A stretch of 64,000 nucleotides of DNA from Corticium candelabrum (Eukaryota; Porifera; Homoscleromorpha; Homosclerophorida; Plakinidae), in contig NC_085088.1 in the NCBI RefSeq assembly GCF_963422355.1, positions 3,143,931 to 3,207,930 of the forward strand, given 5' to 3'. The notes beneath the pieces were generated by a model, which saw only the letters and a program-made list of their open reading frames with translations, was not told where the DNA came from and ran no database searches. Positions 31,896-44,647 of this stretch are shown in pieces. Position 1 is the stretch's first letter, and each line of letters opens with the position of its first letter. Position numbers and translations under genes: made by a program.

Positions 31896-32003
<108 letters not shown>

Positions 32004-32480
32004 CACACTTCGCATCATTCACTAGGTTTCGCGCGTATCCGGCTATTCACGCGAGCAATCGTGGACAGGTGGAACATGCCGACTGTCGTAGAAATTTGAC
32101 GTGGGTTGGTAGGGTTTGACTTCGCTTGGTGGTATGATCTCTCCTTCGTAGCCGACGCCGATGTAGTTTTCAAGATCACTTACAGATTGAAACGTGTAGT
32201 ATCCTTGATCTGTTTCCTTGACCCTAAACTTATCATCCGGACTATCAAGATCCTGTTATTAGAAAACAAAGAAGACCATAAAAATTCGTTTATTAATTGA
32301 ATTATCTTGCGGCCTTACAACAGACAGATGATCGTCTTTAATTGTCAAAAACTTGTCGTCGTACTTGACGTTTCTTAGACTGTATACATTAGTCTCGTAG
32401 TTCGGAACTCTTGTCATTATGAATTGAGCTATACGTATAATGAAATGGACGATTGTTGAACAAGGAATAGAATCGCGTAG

Positions 32481-32483
<3 letters not shown>

Positions 32484-32563
<80 letters not shown>

Positions 32564-32576
32564 TGTGTGTGTGTGT
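32484..32576. repeat. (GT)n microsatellite in trefoil intron
   Basis: About 90 bases of TG dinucleotide within the intron between the first two trefoil exons of member B. It is absent from the same intron of member C. Confidence 0.97.
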
Positions 32577-32811
32577 TACCTTTGTTATTGGTGTTTGGAC
32601 CAGTGACGATCATTGTACCATTTTTGCGACTAAATTGTTTGTAGGTGCAACCCTGCTCGTCATTATAACTCTTACACCATCTAGTGAGTAGGAAATCCAC
32701 GAAACCTGAGCGCAATTGATCTGTTTAACTGTTATGTACATGTACTGTTGAGTCAGACTCATTCTGACTTAGGAAATTAACAAAAGAAAGAAAGTGTGGC
32801 AAAGAAATAAT

Positions 32812-32956
32812 TGGACAGACAGACCGACACACAGAAAAGCAGACAGACAGATTGACTGACAGACTGACAAACGGACGGACGGACAAACATGCAGACGGAC
32901 GGACGGACAGACAAACATGCAGAGAGGCAGGCAGACAGACAGACAGACAGACAAGC

Positions 32957-33015
<59 letters not shown>

Positions 33016-33026
33016 TAGAAAGACAA

Positions 33027-33064
<38 letters not shown>

Positions 33065-33285
33065 GGACAGACAGACATACAGACGGACGGACGGACAAAC
33101 AGACAGAGACAGACAGACAGATGGAAAGACAGACAAACAGACAGACAGACGGACAGACAAATATACAGACGGACGGACGGACAGACAGACACGCAGACAG
33201 GCAGACAGACAAACAAACGAACAGACAAACAGACAGACCGACAGACAGACAGACAGACAAACAGACAACCAAACAAACAGACAGA
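32812..33285. repeat. (GACA)n array
   Basis: About 470 bases of GACA tetranucleotide with GACG and AACA variants in the intron between galectin and trefoil exons. It produces spurious Cys-Leu-Ser-Val frames. Confidence 0.97.
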
Positions 33286-33390
33286 GATAATTTATTCTCA
33301 TACAGATTCTACTTGTACATATATGCTAGGATTTTAAAAATACAAATCAGTCCTTGCAAACAACAAATTCATTAACTAATAGACTTGACC

Positions 33391-33480
33391 TACAGACAGA
33401 CAGACAGACTGACCGGCACACAAACAAACAGGGCAGACAAACAACCGGGCAGACAAACGGACGGACGGACGGACAGACAA
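33391..33480. repeat. (GACA)n array
   Basis: A second shorter GACA/GACG array close to the galectin exon boundary of member B. Confidence 0.93.
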
Positions 33481-33572
33481 AACACAGTACACACACGCAC
33501 GCACACTAACACATTGTACACACGCGAATCTCTACATGCAAACACTTCTCTACTAACTGTACAGTAGCTTAC

Positions 33573-33980
33573 ATCCGCAGCCGCAGTTAGGTTTCCAATG
33601 CATAAAGCGTGATTGATACCAAAGCGTTTCACACATTGTTTCGGCAACCGGTGGACAAAAGAATGTAAAAGCGTTCCGTTCACTTTGATGTCGTAAGTTC
33701 TATTTGTCGTTGTGATGGTGAGCAGAAATTTATTCCCACTCTCAAACGGAAACGTGTCTGCTGTTATCACCCTTCGCCAACATCCGTTTTCCCTAGAGTT
33801 TAAAATAACGGCCTTTGCATCAAATTGAACGCCAATGTGGAGAGCGACATCGCTGTTGTCTCCTGCTGGACTTTTGTAGAGATTGATATCAAAGTTGCAG
33901 GAGTCGCAAGGTACGTGACCGTAAACGCAGATAGTTTTTCCTGGACGAATGGTGAGAAGACGAGACAATGTTGGACAGAC
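33573..33980 (-). CDS. Galectin-domain exon of member B
   Basis: A single 408-base exon, phase 0 at both ends, encodes a whole galectin fold. It has the LTIRPGK start, FDINLY, ALHIGVQF, VILNSREN-GCW, FPFESG, YDIKVNG, FVHRLP and a terminal IGNL strand. In sugar-binding galectins the HxNPR and WGxE motifs contact beta-galactoside. Here the Arg of HxNPR is Gln and the Glu after Trp is not evident, so classical galactoside binding is doubtful. Asn, Trp and the overall fold are kept. Confidence 0.85.
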
Positions 33981-34249
33981 CTTTTAACAATATTAGACAG
34001 TAGAACAAACACATTGTCGAGTCTCCCTTCATAATTATTCTGACAGTAAAGTAACGTAGCGCGCGTTAAATAGTACTCAACTAGCGCACGCTAAACAGTT
34101 TTCATTGACTAAAATTTGCAATTGCAATTAAACATGCGCACTAGCAACTCTAATATGTGATACGCAATAGACTGTGGTAAATATATATTGAATTGAGTAC
34201 TAGAATTATAATTACTTTACCCTAGACAGGAAGTCCAGACGCTGATGGA

Positions 34250-35243
34250 GTCTCGTCCCCAGACTCTCTCGCGCTAGTCTTATCCAGTGCTCGTATGACA
34301 ATTCCAGGCGCGAGAGAGTCTGGGATCATCCCGCATACTTCCTGCCATATCTCCTTACTAAATGCTCACTAAGTGTCACCCCCAACGTTATCAAGTGTTC
34401 CATAAATTCAAAATCAAATTAGCGTTAGAACTAATCCAATACTAGACGTACCACACGGGATGCTATGACCATTGTTTGGTATTTGTGGCATATCCAGCAC
34501 TTGCAGACAACTGAAGCATGTTGAAATGTTGAAAAGGTAAGTCCATGGAGTGGTGGTGACGGGTGTCGTGTAGGCTTGTAGTCTGAGATCTACAAATTGG
34601 CGGAGTGATGACCTTCTACGTAGTTCACACGCGCATCTCCTGTGTGGCCATTAGCGTTTGCGCGCAGACTAGACTCTGTAGCAAAAAGCGCGCAATGACA
34701 AGGAAAGGGGTTAATCTTGACATGAAACTACCGTCTACCTTTCGAGAAGTCTTCAAGTATGAAAAAATACATATTTGCGCGAAAGAATAGCCCTTGAAGC
34801 TTCAAGTTGACTCTCCACACCTTAGTTTTATGTCAAGATCAACTCCTTCCCTTGTCATTGCGCGCTTTTTGCTTCGAAGTTTAGTCTGCGCGCAAACGCT
34901 AATGGCCGCGTGTGAACTACGTAGAAGGTCATCACGACACCCGTCACCAACACTCCCTAGAGTTACCTTTTCAACATGCTTCAGTTGTCTGCAAGTGCTG
35001 GATATGTCACAAACACCAAACAATAGTCATAGCATCCCGTGTGGTACGTTTATTGGATTAGTTCTAACGTTAATTTGATTTTGAAGTTACGGGACACTTG
35101 ATGACGTTGGGGTGACACTTAGTGAGCATTTATTAAGGAGATATAGCAGGAAGTAGGCGGAATGATCTCAGACTCTCTCGCGCCTGGAATTATCATACGG
35201 GCACCGGACAAGACTAGCGCGAGAGAGTCTGAGGACAAGGCTA
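34250..35243. mobile_element. Nearly palindromic foldback element in an intron
   Basis: The left half (34250 to about 34800) and right half (about 34800-35243) are inverted copies, meeting near the palindrome GAAGCTTCAAG at about 34797. The two halves differ by some indels. GATGGA flanks it on both sides. The same intron in member C at about 50148 reads GCTGATGGACGAACG without it, a clean empty site. Confidence 0.85.
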
Positions 35244-37028
35244 GATGGACGAACGACGAAAGGTTTTTGGAAGGTAGTCCGACCATGGCCCGATCCCGTT
35301 AATCCCGCCGCCCACAAACTAGACGTTCTATAAATAAATGTTGGGTTCACAAACATAGTAACACCTTACGTTATAATAAGATTCTTTTCCAGTAGTTACG
35401 AGAGTAATGATGATGATGATGATGATAGCAAACGAAAGGAGATTAGTCTTCATCTGCACGACGTAAAACATTAGTTAATATTATCGCAAAGCGGTGCTAG
35501 TTAAATTAGTTAATTATTAAAACTTTGTAGAGTTGCATGTGAACGCCGCAATAATAAAATTTTATATTAAAGTGGGTAGATGCATTGATATTAATTTATT
35601 GCAACATCAACCTCATTAGTAATTAATATAAATTTGGCGAGTGCAGATATCTTGTGTCAAAAACCTGATAACCAATGCCACTAATTCTCTCATTTTAGTA
35701 ACAGTCAAAATCAACAAGCAATTACGCGTGCTACAGGTCAGGTCTCTAGAAAGGAAACAGCTGACTAGAGACGGGTACATGTATAAGCAAACTGTTTGTT
35801 GTGCGCATGCGCAGAAATATCATTCTACACTAAATCCTAAAACACCTCTACTGTACGTTGCAGACACAATGAAACTGAAGCAAACCAAAGAAATATCTAT
35901 AAGCACGAAATTGTCTCTAGCATCTCACTAGAGCGGATGCATGGGCCACACCTACAACACTTGTGCATTGTACTGTAATCTAGCGTGTACAGCGTATACT
36001 AGCAGGAAGTTCCGAACCATGTTCTGCGTGTTGGATTTAGTAGCGTGCGCACATTTAAGTTTTAAGTAACTCACGTTCTTTCTGCGTTCGCGAAGAATTC
36101 GTGCTGTAGGAACTTGCTCTGGCCCAACCAGGTGCGAGACAAAGACGTCACGTGAGTATTAAAAATCCCCGGATGTTGTATAATTCTAGTTCCCAAATAA
36201 ACATACAATTCTTCTAGACTATAGGCTTGTACAGTACTAATTTTTGATCAAATATATAATCGAATATGTAGACTACATGTAACTTCGCTTTACAACTTTA
36301 GTTATCTCTAGCTGGTTTGGCTTTTAGTGTTAATAGTAGCAAACACACCAACGATTGCCATTAAAATTGGCTATTTAAATCGGGATATTCGATTGCTATT
36401 CGTAATGAGATGCTTCAAGTTCCCTCTGTCAGACAATTCCGAGTCTTAGTTGTGATGTCTGCTAGTGGAAGACATGGTAATAGACCCAATTAATGTCAAT
36501 ACAAAGAGTGAGTGTTGCCGTACAGTACACGTACCATTTTTAAAAATTTCCTACCAATCTGAAATTTTCCATATAAAACCCTGAGTATAATTTCTTAAGT
36601 AATACCTAAATGAAATACGAAGAGCCATTGAACAATCTCGATCAGACTACAAACTCTTTGCACTGCATTGCGCAAATCGGTGCTAAATATATTGTACAAG
36701 CCTGCCGTTCGTGCACACAACATTAATAAAGGCTACTACGCATACGCCAATCAAGTATTCTGTAAATAGACTGCACACACATGCATGCACGCATTCGGAC
36801 TTCGCATTAATAACTTGCTATAGAATTTTCAAGCAGCCGGCTATCTAAGCGATCTAGCAATCGCGGGCAGGTGCAAAACGCTCTTTATTGTAACTGTTGT
36901 AGAAGTTTGACCTACATTGGTAGGGTTTGACTTCACTTGGTCGTATGATCTCGCCTTTGTCGTCGACGCCGATGTAGTCTTCTTGATCACGTACAGACTA
37001 AAACTTGAAGTAATTAGTATTTGTTTCC

Positions 37029-38113
37029 GTGACCCTAACATATATAGCACGAGCTCCAATGCCCGGCTTCGCCCGGGTAATAGTTTAATCACACAAATTA
37101 TTGATTCGCAGACACTGTTTGCTATTAATGACAGACAGACAGGACAGACAAGACAGACAGACAGACAGACAGACAGGTCGCCTTTATAGGCAGAGATTAT
37201 AGCAGAAAGTATCTAAAAATGCGTTTGATGGTTGGAGAGGCAGAGGGAGTGTAGCCAGGTCACGTACAGTTTGTCTAGAGAACCGTTTACTGTCACTACT
37301 TAGCCGTGGTGTAAGTGCTTTTGCAGGTTAGCAGCAGGCAGACAGAATTCTCATTCATAGTTATATCCCGTTCAATTGCCGTTTCCAAACATCCCGTTGA
37401 TTGGATTAGCGATTGGTTGAAGCCATTTCGACTTGGACGTGGCTGCCGTTGCGAGGAACGGGTGTCGAACTTGGCATCTATTCGACACGTGTCCAGTTTC
37501 AAACAATCCCGTTGATTGTATTATTGATTCTATTAAAGCTATTTTGACAGTCCCGTTTCGGAGAACAGGTGTATCAAACCTGGCATTTATAATTTCGACG
37601 TGAATCCCGTAACGTGCAAGTCACATGCAATAGTTACCCGGATAATCCGTTCCCCGTATATAACGAATGCCGACTCTCGCCATTTCGACAGTTCCGTTGA
37701 ACGTCGTCTCTTCGAGGACGTCGCTGGTGTTTCGGGAAACAGGTGCATTAAACACGGCAGCCCTTCGACGGTCGTAGACTGGCAAACGACTGTGGGCGTA
37801 TTTTTCAAGACCCGGATATCAGCAAAGATATCTTCCGTTTCCCAGCGTCACCCGCAATAAGCGACACGCTCAGCGCGTACCGTCCGACGTTGGGAACGGG
37901 CAGTCTAAATTCGGTGGAGATGCGATGCGCCGTTCCAGAGATATTCGCGCGCGAGCGGAGTGCCATTGCGTCGTCGTGGGAGAAGTCAGGAAGACGACTA
38001 CAGTCTCACTTTCGACGCGAATGAATTCGGCGTGCGCGAGCCAAATTCGGCTGAGATCAGAGTCGCCGTTTTTGAGAAACGCTCTTATAGACGGACACAC
38101 AGACAGACACCTC

Positions 38114-38195
<82 letters not shown>
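37029..38195. mobile_element. Insertion splitting trefoil pseudogene E
   Basis: The two parts of the last exon flank about 1.17 kb of unrelated DNA with a CCCGGCTTCGCCCGGG palindrome near 37060, a short GACA run and a (TA)n tract at its right side. No open frame of note. The element class is unknown. Confidence 0.5.
38119..38194. repeat. (TA)n microsatellite
   Basis: About 76 bases of pure TA at the right edge of the insertion that splits member E. Confidence 0.97.
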
Positions 38196-38197
<2 letters not shown>

Positions 38198-38639
38198 GGA
38201 TAATCCGGGTTGTCAGAACCGTGTTATTATAAATTATAAACAAAAATAAAGAAAATAAATTTAATAGTTGAGTAATAGCATGCGGCTATACAAGAGTCAG
38301 ATGATCTTCTTCAATTGTCAAAAACTTGTTATCGTATTTGACGTTTCTTAGACTGTATACATCAGACTCATAGGTCTTGTTTCTTGACATAGACGTAATG
38401 AGATGGACAATTGCTGAACAAGGAGTATAGAATCATCGCGTAGATGTATGTGTATACCTATTTTCCTATTGCTTCGACCAGTGACGATCGTTGTATTATT
38501 TTTAGCGAATAAGTTCTTTTTCTTTCAGGTGCAACCCTGCTCGTCATTATAATTATTTCACCATCTAGTGAGTTGGAAATCCACGAAACCTGAGCGCAAT
38601 TGATTGGTTTAACACTGATGGTACGTACGTGCGACCGAG

Positions 38640-40216
38640 TGTATCGTAAAAGCGTATACTAATATCTACTATACATTCCTACACATCCTTCCTTCTTCAA
38701 AACAACAACAAACTTGCCCAACAACACTACAGTACCCTTAGCTGCAACTTGTCTGTCTTTAGACTACTGATCTGTTCATGAATACAAACATTAGTGTCAC
38801 AGTCAGATAAGTATCTAGGCGCCTTTACTACTCTGCCTCTTCGTATCTTGACTTCCTTGGTAGGCTTGTTGTTGATTATTTCTTTGTGTTGTCGTCGTTC
38901 ATTAACTGTTTTGGTCTCTTTTGTCTGTATCAGATGCCATTTGTTCCAAATTAGCATTTTTCTATCTTCAGTTTCCACTTCATAGACTTTTGGTAGTATT
39001 TGCCGTTTTACTGTTGTTTTAGCTCATTGTTTTACAGTGTGAATTGGTTGAATTCTTACAGTATCTTTTGAATAAAGTTGTTTCAAGTCTTTGGCTCCTG
39101 GGCTGTAGGACTTCGCCTGTTTCATTTTGTTCTTGTCTAATCCAACTCTGTCAGTTGGAATTTGTCGCTGCATTAGCTGTTTCTAAACTGCACACTTCTT
39201 CTGAATCCACTGTTAATGGCTCGTTATCTTCATGCCATGCTCTGAACAGAGTATCTGCAAGGCTCTTTCATGATTTTTTGACCAACACCACTGTACATTC
39301 TGTTTGGTGAGCTGTCTGAGAAGCTCACACATTTCGACTAGATTTGGCAAAAATTTGGCTACATAGTTCACTATGCCAATGATTCTTTTTACTCTCGCTA
39401 CATCGTTTGGGCTTTTCATTTCTGTATTACTTCTATTTTCTTCGGGTCAGGTTTGAGAACTTCATTTGTCAATAGATGACTCATGTAAGGTACATTCTGT
39501 AATCTCAATCGTAATTTTGCTATATTCAGACATATGGTTCGTTCTTGGCATCGATGAAGTAGTCTTTCTGTCTTCTGGTCATGATCAATAATTGCAGCAT
39601 CATATGTATCTCCATCTCCCATGATGAAAATATCATCAGCAATTGCAAATGTTTCCAGTAGATCGGCAATAGCATCGTGTAACCTCGTCTGGAAAATCTC
39701 TGGAGCTACCGTTAACCCAAAAGGCATCCTTTTTTAGGAATATGCACCAAATGGCGTGCCAAATGTGGTCAGTGGCTGTGATTTTTCATCAAACGGTACG
39801 TGCCAGTAGCCATTCTTGACGTCAGCTACACTAAATACTTTTGCATTTGACAATTCCGGTAGTACGTCATCCAAAGTTAGAATTTGATACTGCGTTCTTT
39901 TAAGTGCCTTGTTTAGAGGTTTCGGGTTTAAACATATTCTCAGCATTCCATTGGGTTTGTGTACTATCACCAAACTTGACATCCAGTCTGTCGGTTTGTC
40001 TGTTCTCTGTATTACATTTAGCTTCCCCAAGCGGTCTACAGCTCAAGCTTTAGTTTATGTTTTATTGTAATCGGCAGTCGTCTCACTGGTTGTTGTACTG
40101 GTTTGACACTGTTGTCAATATCCAGGTGAAGTGAGTCTCCCAGTGTTCCAAACTCAGCATCGAACACATGGTAATGCATGACTATACAAACTGTCCTGTG
40201 TCATTCTCTGTAATGG
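38640..40216 (-). mobile_element. Degraded Ty3/gypsy fragment, second family
   Basis: Minus-strand frames at 40030-39734, 39727-39416 and 39419-39213 together give a broken reverse transcriptase. Recognisable pieces are DVKNGYWHVPFD, MPFGLTVAPEIFQ, the IADDIFIMG active-site region and the RRIIGIVNYVAKF-like connection region. At least two frame breaks are present. The sequence differs clearly from the gypsy element at 41.6-45.9 kb, so this is another family. No LTRs were seen; the right side runs into the N gap. Confidence 0.8.
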
Positions 40217-40416
40217 NNNNNNNNNNNNNNNNNNNNNNNNNNNNNNNNNNNNNNNNNNNNNNNNNNNNNNNNNNNNNNNNNNNNNNNNNNNNNNNNNNNN
40301 NNNNNNNNNNNNNNNNNNNNNNNNNNNNNNNNNNNNNNNNNNNNNNNNNNNNNNNNNNNNNNNNNNNNNNNNNNNNNNNNNNNNNNNNNNNNNNNNNNNN
40401 NNNNNNNNNNNNNNNN
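40217..40416. other. Assembly gap (200 N)
   Basis: A run of exactly 200 N. The round length suggests a placeholder, so true distance and content are unknown. Confidence 0.99.
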
Positions 40417-40833
40417 TCTCTAGTTTTGGAAGCCCGAAACACGCTAGATTGTCATTTTCCGAGCAAATTTAGACACTCTGTAAAGATTTTGAGCATAGAC
40501 TCTCGATGTAAAGTGCTAACATCAACTTTTAAGACATGTTTCTACCTATTTCTAGCCAATTTCTCATCACTCTCTGCAGCGTAGAGATCGTACGGTGCGC
40601 CGCTTGAACGTCTAGGTAACAAAGTTTTCTAAGCAGCAGTATCTTACTGGTTCGCTACGCAATCTAGAGTAAAAACAGTTTCGACTTACACAATCAAAAA
40701 TAGGGTATTCCACTCTGCTATTAGATTCTTTTCCTCATGAGATAGGATTAATTTGTTCCACTTTTCATACTGCATTTCCTCTAGACAAGCGTTCCTGATG
40801 TCTCTTTGCTTCATTAACAAACAGGGGTAACAT
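40417..40833. repeat. Inverted copy of the LTR-target repeat (empty site)
   Basis: The reverse complement of this stretch matches 45896-46280 and 30828-31230. It continues into ...GAAGCAAAGAGACATCAGG, which joins what is split by the LTR element at 41634/45896. It therefore shows the unoccupied insertion site. Confidence 0.75.
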
Positions 40834-41485
40834 TAGCCTCGAATTTTCCAGACCAGAGAGCGTGTGAAGCGCGCGAACTCTAATCTGGACCAAGTCGATA
40901 CTAAAATGATTTCGGAAGTATTTATCAAAAGCGATGCTAAATGGTAGTCTAACAGCGTAGGATCGTTTTACCTAGATCAGCATATCATTTGTAAATGTCA
41001 TGAAATCTCACAAACAAAGAAGAGATGTCTGCCGTGTTTGCGGTGATATCTTGGTAGACGGCATGAAACCACGACTCTTTGATTCTTCGGCAGACCGCTA
41101 GCTAGTCTAACCGCTCGACTGGCGAGACTACCACTCGACCAGATGTCAAAGATGATGGTATAGCGACGCTGCTGTGCATGTCCTTTCCCTGCAAGCTTGA
41201 AATACCGAAAAACTGAAGCTGAAGCTAAAGGTAAGATGTGTGCGTGCACCAGAGTCTTCATCACGGCTCTGGCGTGCACTTAGCCGCTCACGCGGGTTTC
41301 ACACGCGCGCAATCAGCGCTAGCCTAGCCAATTATTGCTAAGCCAATCAGAATTTACAATCAACATTCCGGCTATAAGGAGCTGATTGGCTTAGAAGGCT
41401 ATTTCCAAAATCATTTAGTACCGACTTGGTCCAGACTAGAGTTCTCGCGCTTCGCGCGCGCTCTGGTCTGGAAGTTCGAGGCTAG
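40834..41485. mobile_element. hAT-like non-autonomous element
   Basis: Termini TAGCCTCGAATTTTCCAGACC and inverse with about 80 bases of recognisable inverted repeat. Flanks GGTAACAT and GGTAACTT form an 8-bp target duplication with one mismatch. 652 bases, no transposase. The ends resemble those at 56393-57536. Confidence 0.75.
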
Positions 41486-41638
41486 GGTAACTTGCGGCTG
41501 ATGTTGTAATTGGCGCTTCATTGGTCTGAAAATCCGAGGCTAGGGCGCGCAAGAGGGCTGGGTACGAGGGTAGATATGTGTCTACAGTATGAATCTAGAC
41601 CAGCCAAATGTTTGTTACTAAAGCAAAAGAGAGGTCAG

Positions 41639-41775
41639 TGTGGCGTTACTGACTCGTACCATATTTAGAGCACAACACTACTAGATAGAGAACACAACGC
41701 AAGAATACGTGTACGCTAAACGTGGTCCTAGCTGACCGTAAGTTAGTTAATAACAACAAGTGACATCATACTACA
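41639..41775 (-). repeat. 3' LTR of gypsy element
   Basis: 137 bases, TG...CA ends on both strands. A purine-rich GGAAAGAGAGA lies immediately 5' of it on the minus strand (plus 41776-41786), the expected polypurine tract. Confidence 0.92.
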
Positions 41776-42083
41776 TCTCTCTTTCCAAGTTCCTATAAGT
41801 CCAATCTAATGGGCTGCTTACTAATACGTCCCGAACACAACACAACTCTCTTTATTCAAGCCACCAGGAGATTCTTCAAAATGTTCCCTTAATGGGCTGA
41901 CTTGTTGAGATGGTACTGGCTGCTCTTCTTGTTGAGGTGGTATATGTTGCTCTTCTTGTGGCTTTTCTCTAGCCTCCGCATCTGGAATATGATTCAAGTT
42001 TCGTCTGTTCCTTCTGATGGTATTTGTAGGCGTCTCGATCATGTATGATCGTGACTCAGGCTGTGCAATTACTTTGTCATACA

Positions 42084-42740
42084 TCATCTGGTCAGGCACC
42101 CATACTTGTGCACTTGCATCAAGACATAGTAGATCTCTGGCGACGATGATGATCTTTTGTTCATCCTGTTCTTTCCTTGTTTTTCCACTTTCTTCACGAT
42201 GGTTAGATCCGGGACACATGGTTTTAGTATGTCCCTGATAATTAGTATATTTGAACGTATTCGTCTGTTCATGAGCAGTTCTGCTGGGCTATAACCATTT
42301 CTGAAAGAATTTGTTCTGTAAGCCATCATAGCCAAGTACGAATCATTCGCCTTCTCCAAAAGATCCATCATAGTTTTAACAGCTCGTTCCGCTTCCCCAT
42401 TACTTTGTGGCAAGTGAGGGCTAGACGTGACATGTGTGAAGTCATAGGTCTTGGCAAAATTGATAAATGCCTCAAAAGAAAATTGCGGGCCACTATCTGA
42501 CATGACTTGTTCAGGTATTCCATGACGTGCAAATATTGATTTAAGCTGTTGAAGGACTCCTTGAGAAGTTGTATCTCTGAGTAAAGCAGTCTCAATGTAT
42601 CTTGAGTAGTAATCCACCACTAGGATATATGTGTGCTCCTTCCGTACATAAAGGTTGGTTGCTACCCTTTGCCATAGTAGGTCTGGAAGACTAGTTGGAA
42701 GAAGTGGTTCTGCATGTGAGTTCTTGCACAAATAGGACAA
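42084..42740 (-). pseudogene. Gypsy integrase core
   Basis: Minus-strand frame with VVDYYSRYIE, SDSGPQF and HLPQSNGEAERAV, giving the D-D-E catalytic residues of retroviral-type integrase. A 3' tail with low-similarity basic sequence follows. The zinc-binding N-terminal part is in a separate frame around 43182-42823. Confidence 0.88.
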
Positions 42741-43306
42741 TTCGCAACTGTTTCTCTATTTGTGTACTAAGACGAGGCCACCAAACTGATGTGAGTTCTT
42801 GCACAAATACGACAACCCGCAATCATTTCTCTATTTGTGTACTAAGACGAGGCCACCAAACTGATTGTCTAGACCGCTCTCTGCTCTTCAGAATACCCTG
42901 ATGACTGCTTTGTAGAGAGCGGAAAATCTTATCCTTCAGAGACGATGGAATGACTATCCTTAAGCCTCTCAAAAGCAAATTGTGGTGGACACAAAGGTCG
43001 TGGAGCAGTTGCCAAAAGTGCTTCAGCTCTCCTTTTAGAACCCGCGGTGTTAGCCATCCGCAGACTAAATATTGTCGAACTTTGTTGCACAGGTCGTCTA
43101 CAGTTTGTTCCTTTTCGATTTGCTTTATTTTAGATTTGAACGCAGGAAACGACTGTATAACAATTAATATATATTCGCTCATATAGCTTGTCTATTGTTT
43201 GTAGAGGTAAAACTGGTTGTCGAGACAGAGCGTCCGCAGGAATAAGGTCTTTTCCCGGTACATAAATAATAGTGTACTGGAATCTTAGAAGACGCATTCT
43301 GAGGCG

Positions 43307-44647
43307 TTAAATTCGCGGAGGTAGTTCATCCAGTTCTTTCTGCCCGAGTAATGGAATGAGGGGCTTATGATCTGTCTCCACAATAAACTCTTTTCCAATA
43401 AGATAATTGTTGAACCTTTCTGCTAACCACGTTATTGCAATGACTTCTTTTTCGACCTGGGAGTAACGGCATTTAGTCGGCGATAGCGATAGAGAAGCAT
43501 ATGCAACAGGTTTCAAATCTCCTCCTAGTTGGCTTGGTCGCAGTACAGATCTTAGTCCAAAACAAAATGCATCAGCCGACAGTACGGTCTCCCTGTCACT
43601 GTCATACAATGCCAGGGCAAGTGATTGAGTAAGGTCTTCTTTGATGTTCTCAAATGCGGTTCTTTGGGGTGGTCCCCATACCCACTGATTCTTTTGTACC
43701 AGTAAGTTACGTAATGGTTTCGTCTTCTCCGCTAACTGAGGAATATACGCCTAAGAATCGTCGAACATCACCAACATTAGTGGGTTCTGGCATCTTCTGT
43801 ATCACCTTGACTTTGTCAGAATCCGGCTTTACTTCTCCTTGGCCAACAAGGTGACCTACAAACTTTACTGAAGACTGAGAAAACAAACATTTCTCTCTAT
43901 TCAATGTGATACCAGCTTGTTGCAAGCGTTGCAATACTGCGTGAAGACGGTTGTCGTGTTCCGCTTTACATTTCCCAAAAATCAAAATGTCATCCATCAG
44001 ATAAACATAACAAGATAAACCTTCCAAGATTTCCGATACGCGTTGCTGAAAATATTCAGTCGCTGACGAAATGGCGAAAGGCAGCCGTTTGAACCAGTAG
44101 CGCCCAAAGGGTGTTATGAAAGTCGTCAAACTTGGGGATTTTTTGTGTGAGAGAAATCTGCCAGAATCCCAAGTTGGCATCAAGTTTGGTGAAAATGTTG
44201 GCATTCTTCAGTTGGGCCAGAGTGCCCCCACAGAAGGAAGAATGTACCGTTCTCTTTTCACACTTTGATTCAACTTAGTTAGGTCTACGCAAATCCCAAC
44301 TTTTCCATTTGCTTTAGGCACCACAACCATTCCGAACACCAATCCGTTTGTTCAGTTACACGCTCTATGACATCCATTGACTCCATTCGAGACAGTACTT
44401 CTCTCACCTTTGGCAGTAGTAAAATGGCAATTCTTCTTGGCGTAGATAAATCGTATGGTCTTGCACCCTTCTTCACACGAATTTGATAAGGAGACGAAAG
44501 CAATCCCAATCCATTGAAAAGCTTTGGGTAACCCTTGGTAATGTCTTTGATCTCTTCCATTACCCCTTCTACACGCACAACAATACCCAAATGTTCAATT
44601 TCTGGTCTTCCAAGGAAAGCATTCGTTAGGTTTTTCACCACATACAA
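43307..44647 (-). pseudogene. Gypsy reverse transcriptase and RNase H, frame-broken
   Basis: RT pieces include TPFGRYWFKRLPFAI, the LMDDILIFG active-site region and VKFVGHLVGQGEVKPD. The RNase H part has LSADAF, EKEVIAI and VETDHKPL. The RT N-terminal third (44647-44285) and the rest are in different frames, and another break separates RT from RNase H. Confidence 0.88.

Larger units (their letters stand above)
32043..35453 (-). pseudogene. Signal peptide - galectin - trefoil gene, member B, frameshifted
   Basis: Exons on the minus strand are signal peptide 35453-35370 (28 codons, poly-Ile core), galectin 33980-33573 (136 codons), trefoil 32705-32580, 32428-32319 and 32252-32043. All splice sites match member C. 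The second trefoil part has 126 bases against 133 in member C, which shifts the frame and brings an in-frame TGA. It may therefore be inactive or encode only the galectin part; an assembly error is possible. The galectin domain itself is open and nearly identical to member C. The signal-to-galectin intron carries a 1-kb foldback element (34250-35243). The ATG follows cgtgcag. Confidence 0.7.
36716..38620 (-). pseudogene. Trefoil pseudogene, member E
   Basis: Minus-strand remnants of trefoil exons are recognisable at 38589-38458 (132 bases, frameshifted), near 38385-38292 (its 3' splice acceptor region is deleted) and 37028-36854. The last exon has an in-frame TAG inside the YxTFxS motif. It is also split by about 1.17 kb of inserted DNA (37029 to about 38195). 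Conserved pieces such as YIGVDDKGEII and SNFYN identify it. No galectin or signal-peptide exon is seen; upstream sequence is instead a gypsy fragment. Confidence 0.75.

Noticed and set aside
32725..33301. Long minus-strand frames rich in Cys-Leu-Ser-Val
   Set aside because: They are translations of a (GACA)n array and all frames stay open; no real protein.
40998..41279. 93-codon minus-strand frame inside the hAT-like element
   Set aside because: No transposase motifs; the frame lies across TIR-element DNA with no homology seen.
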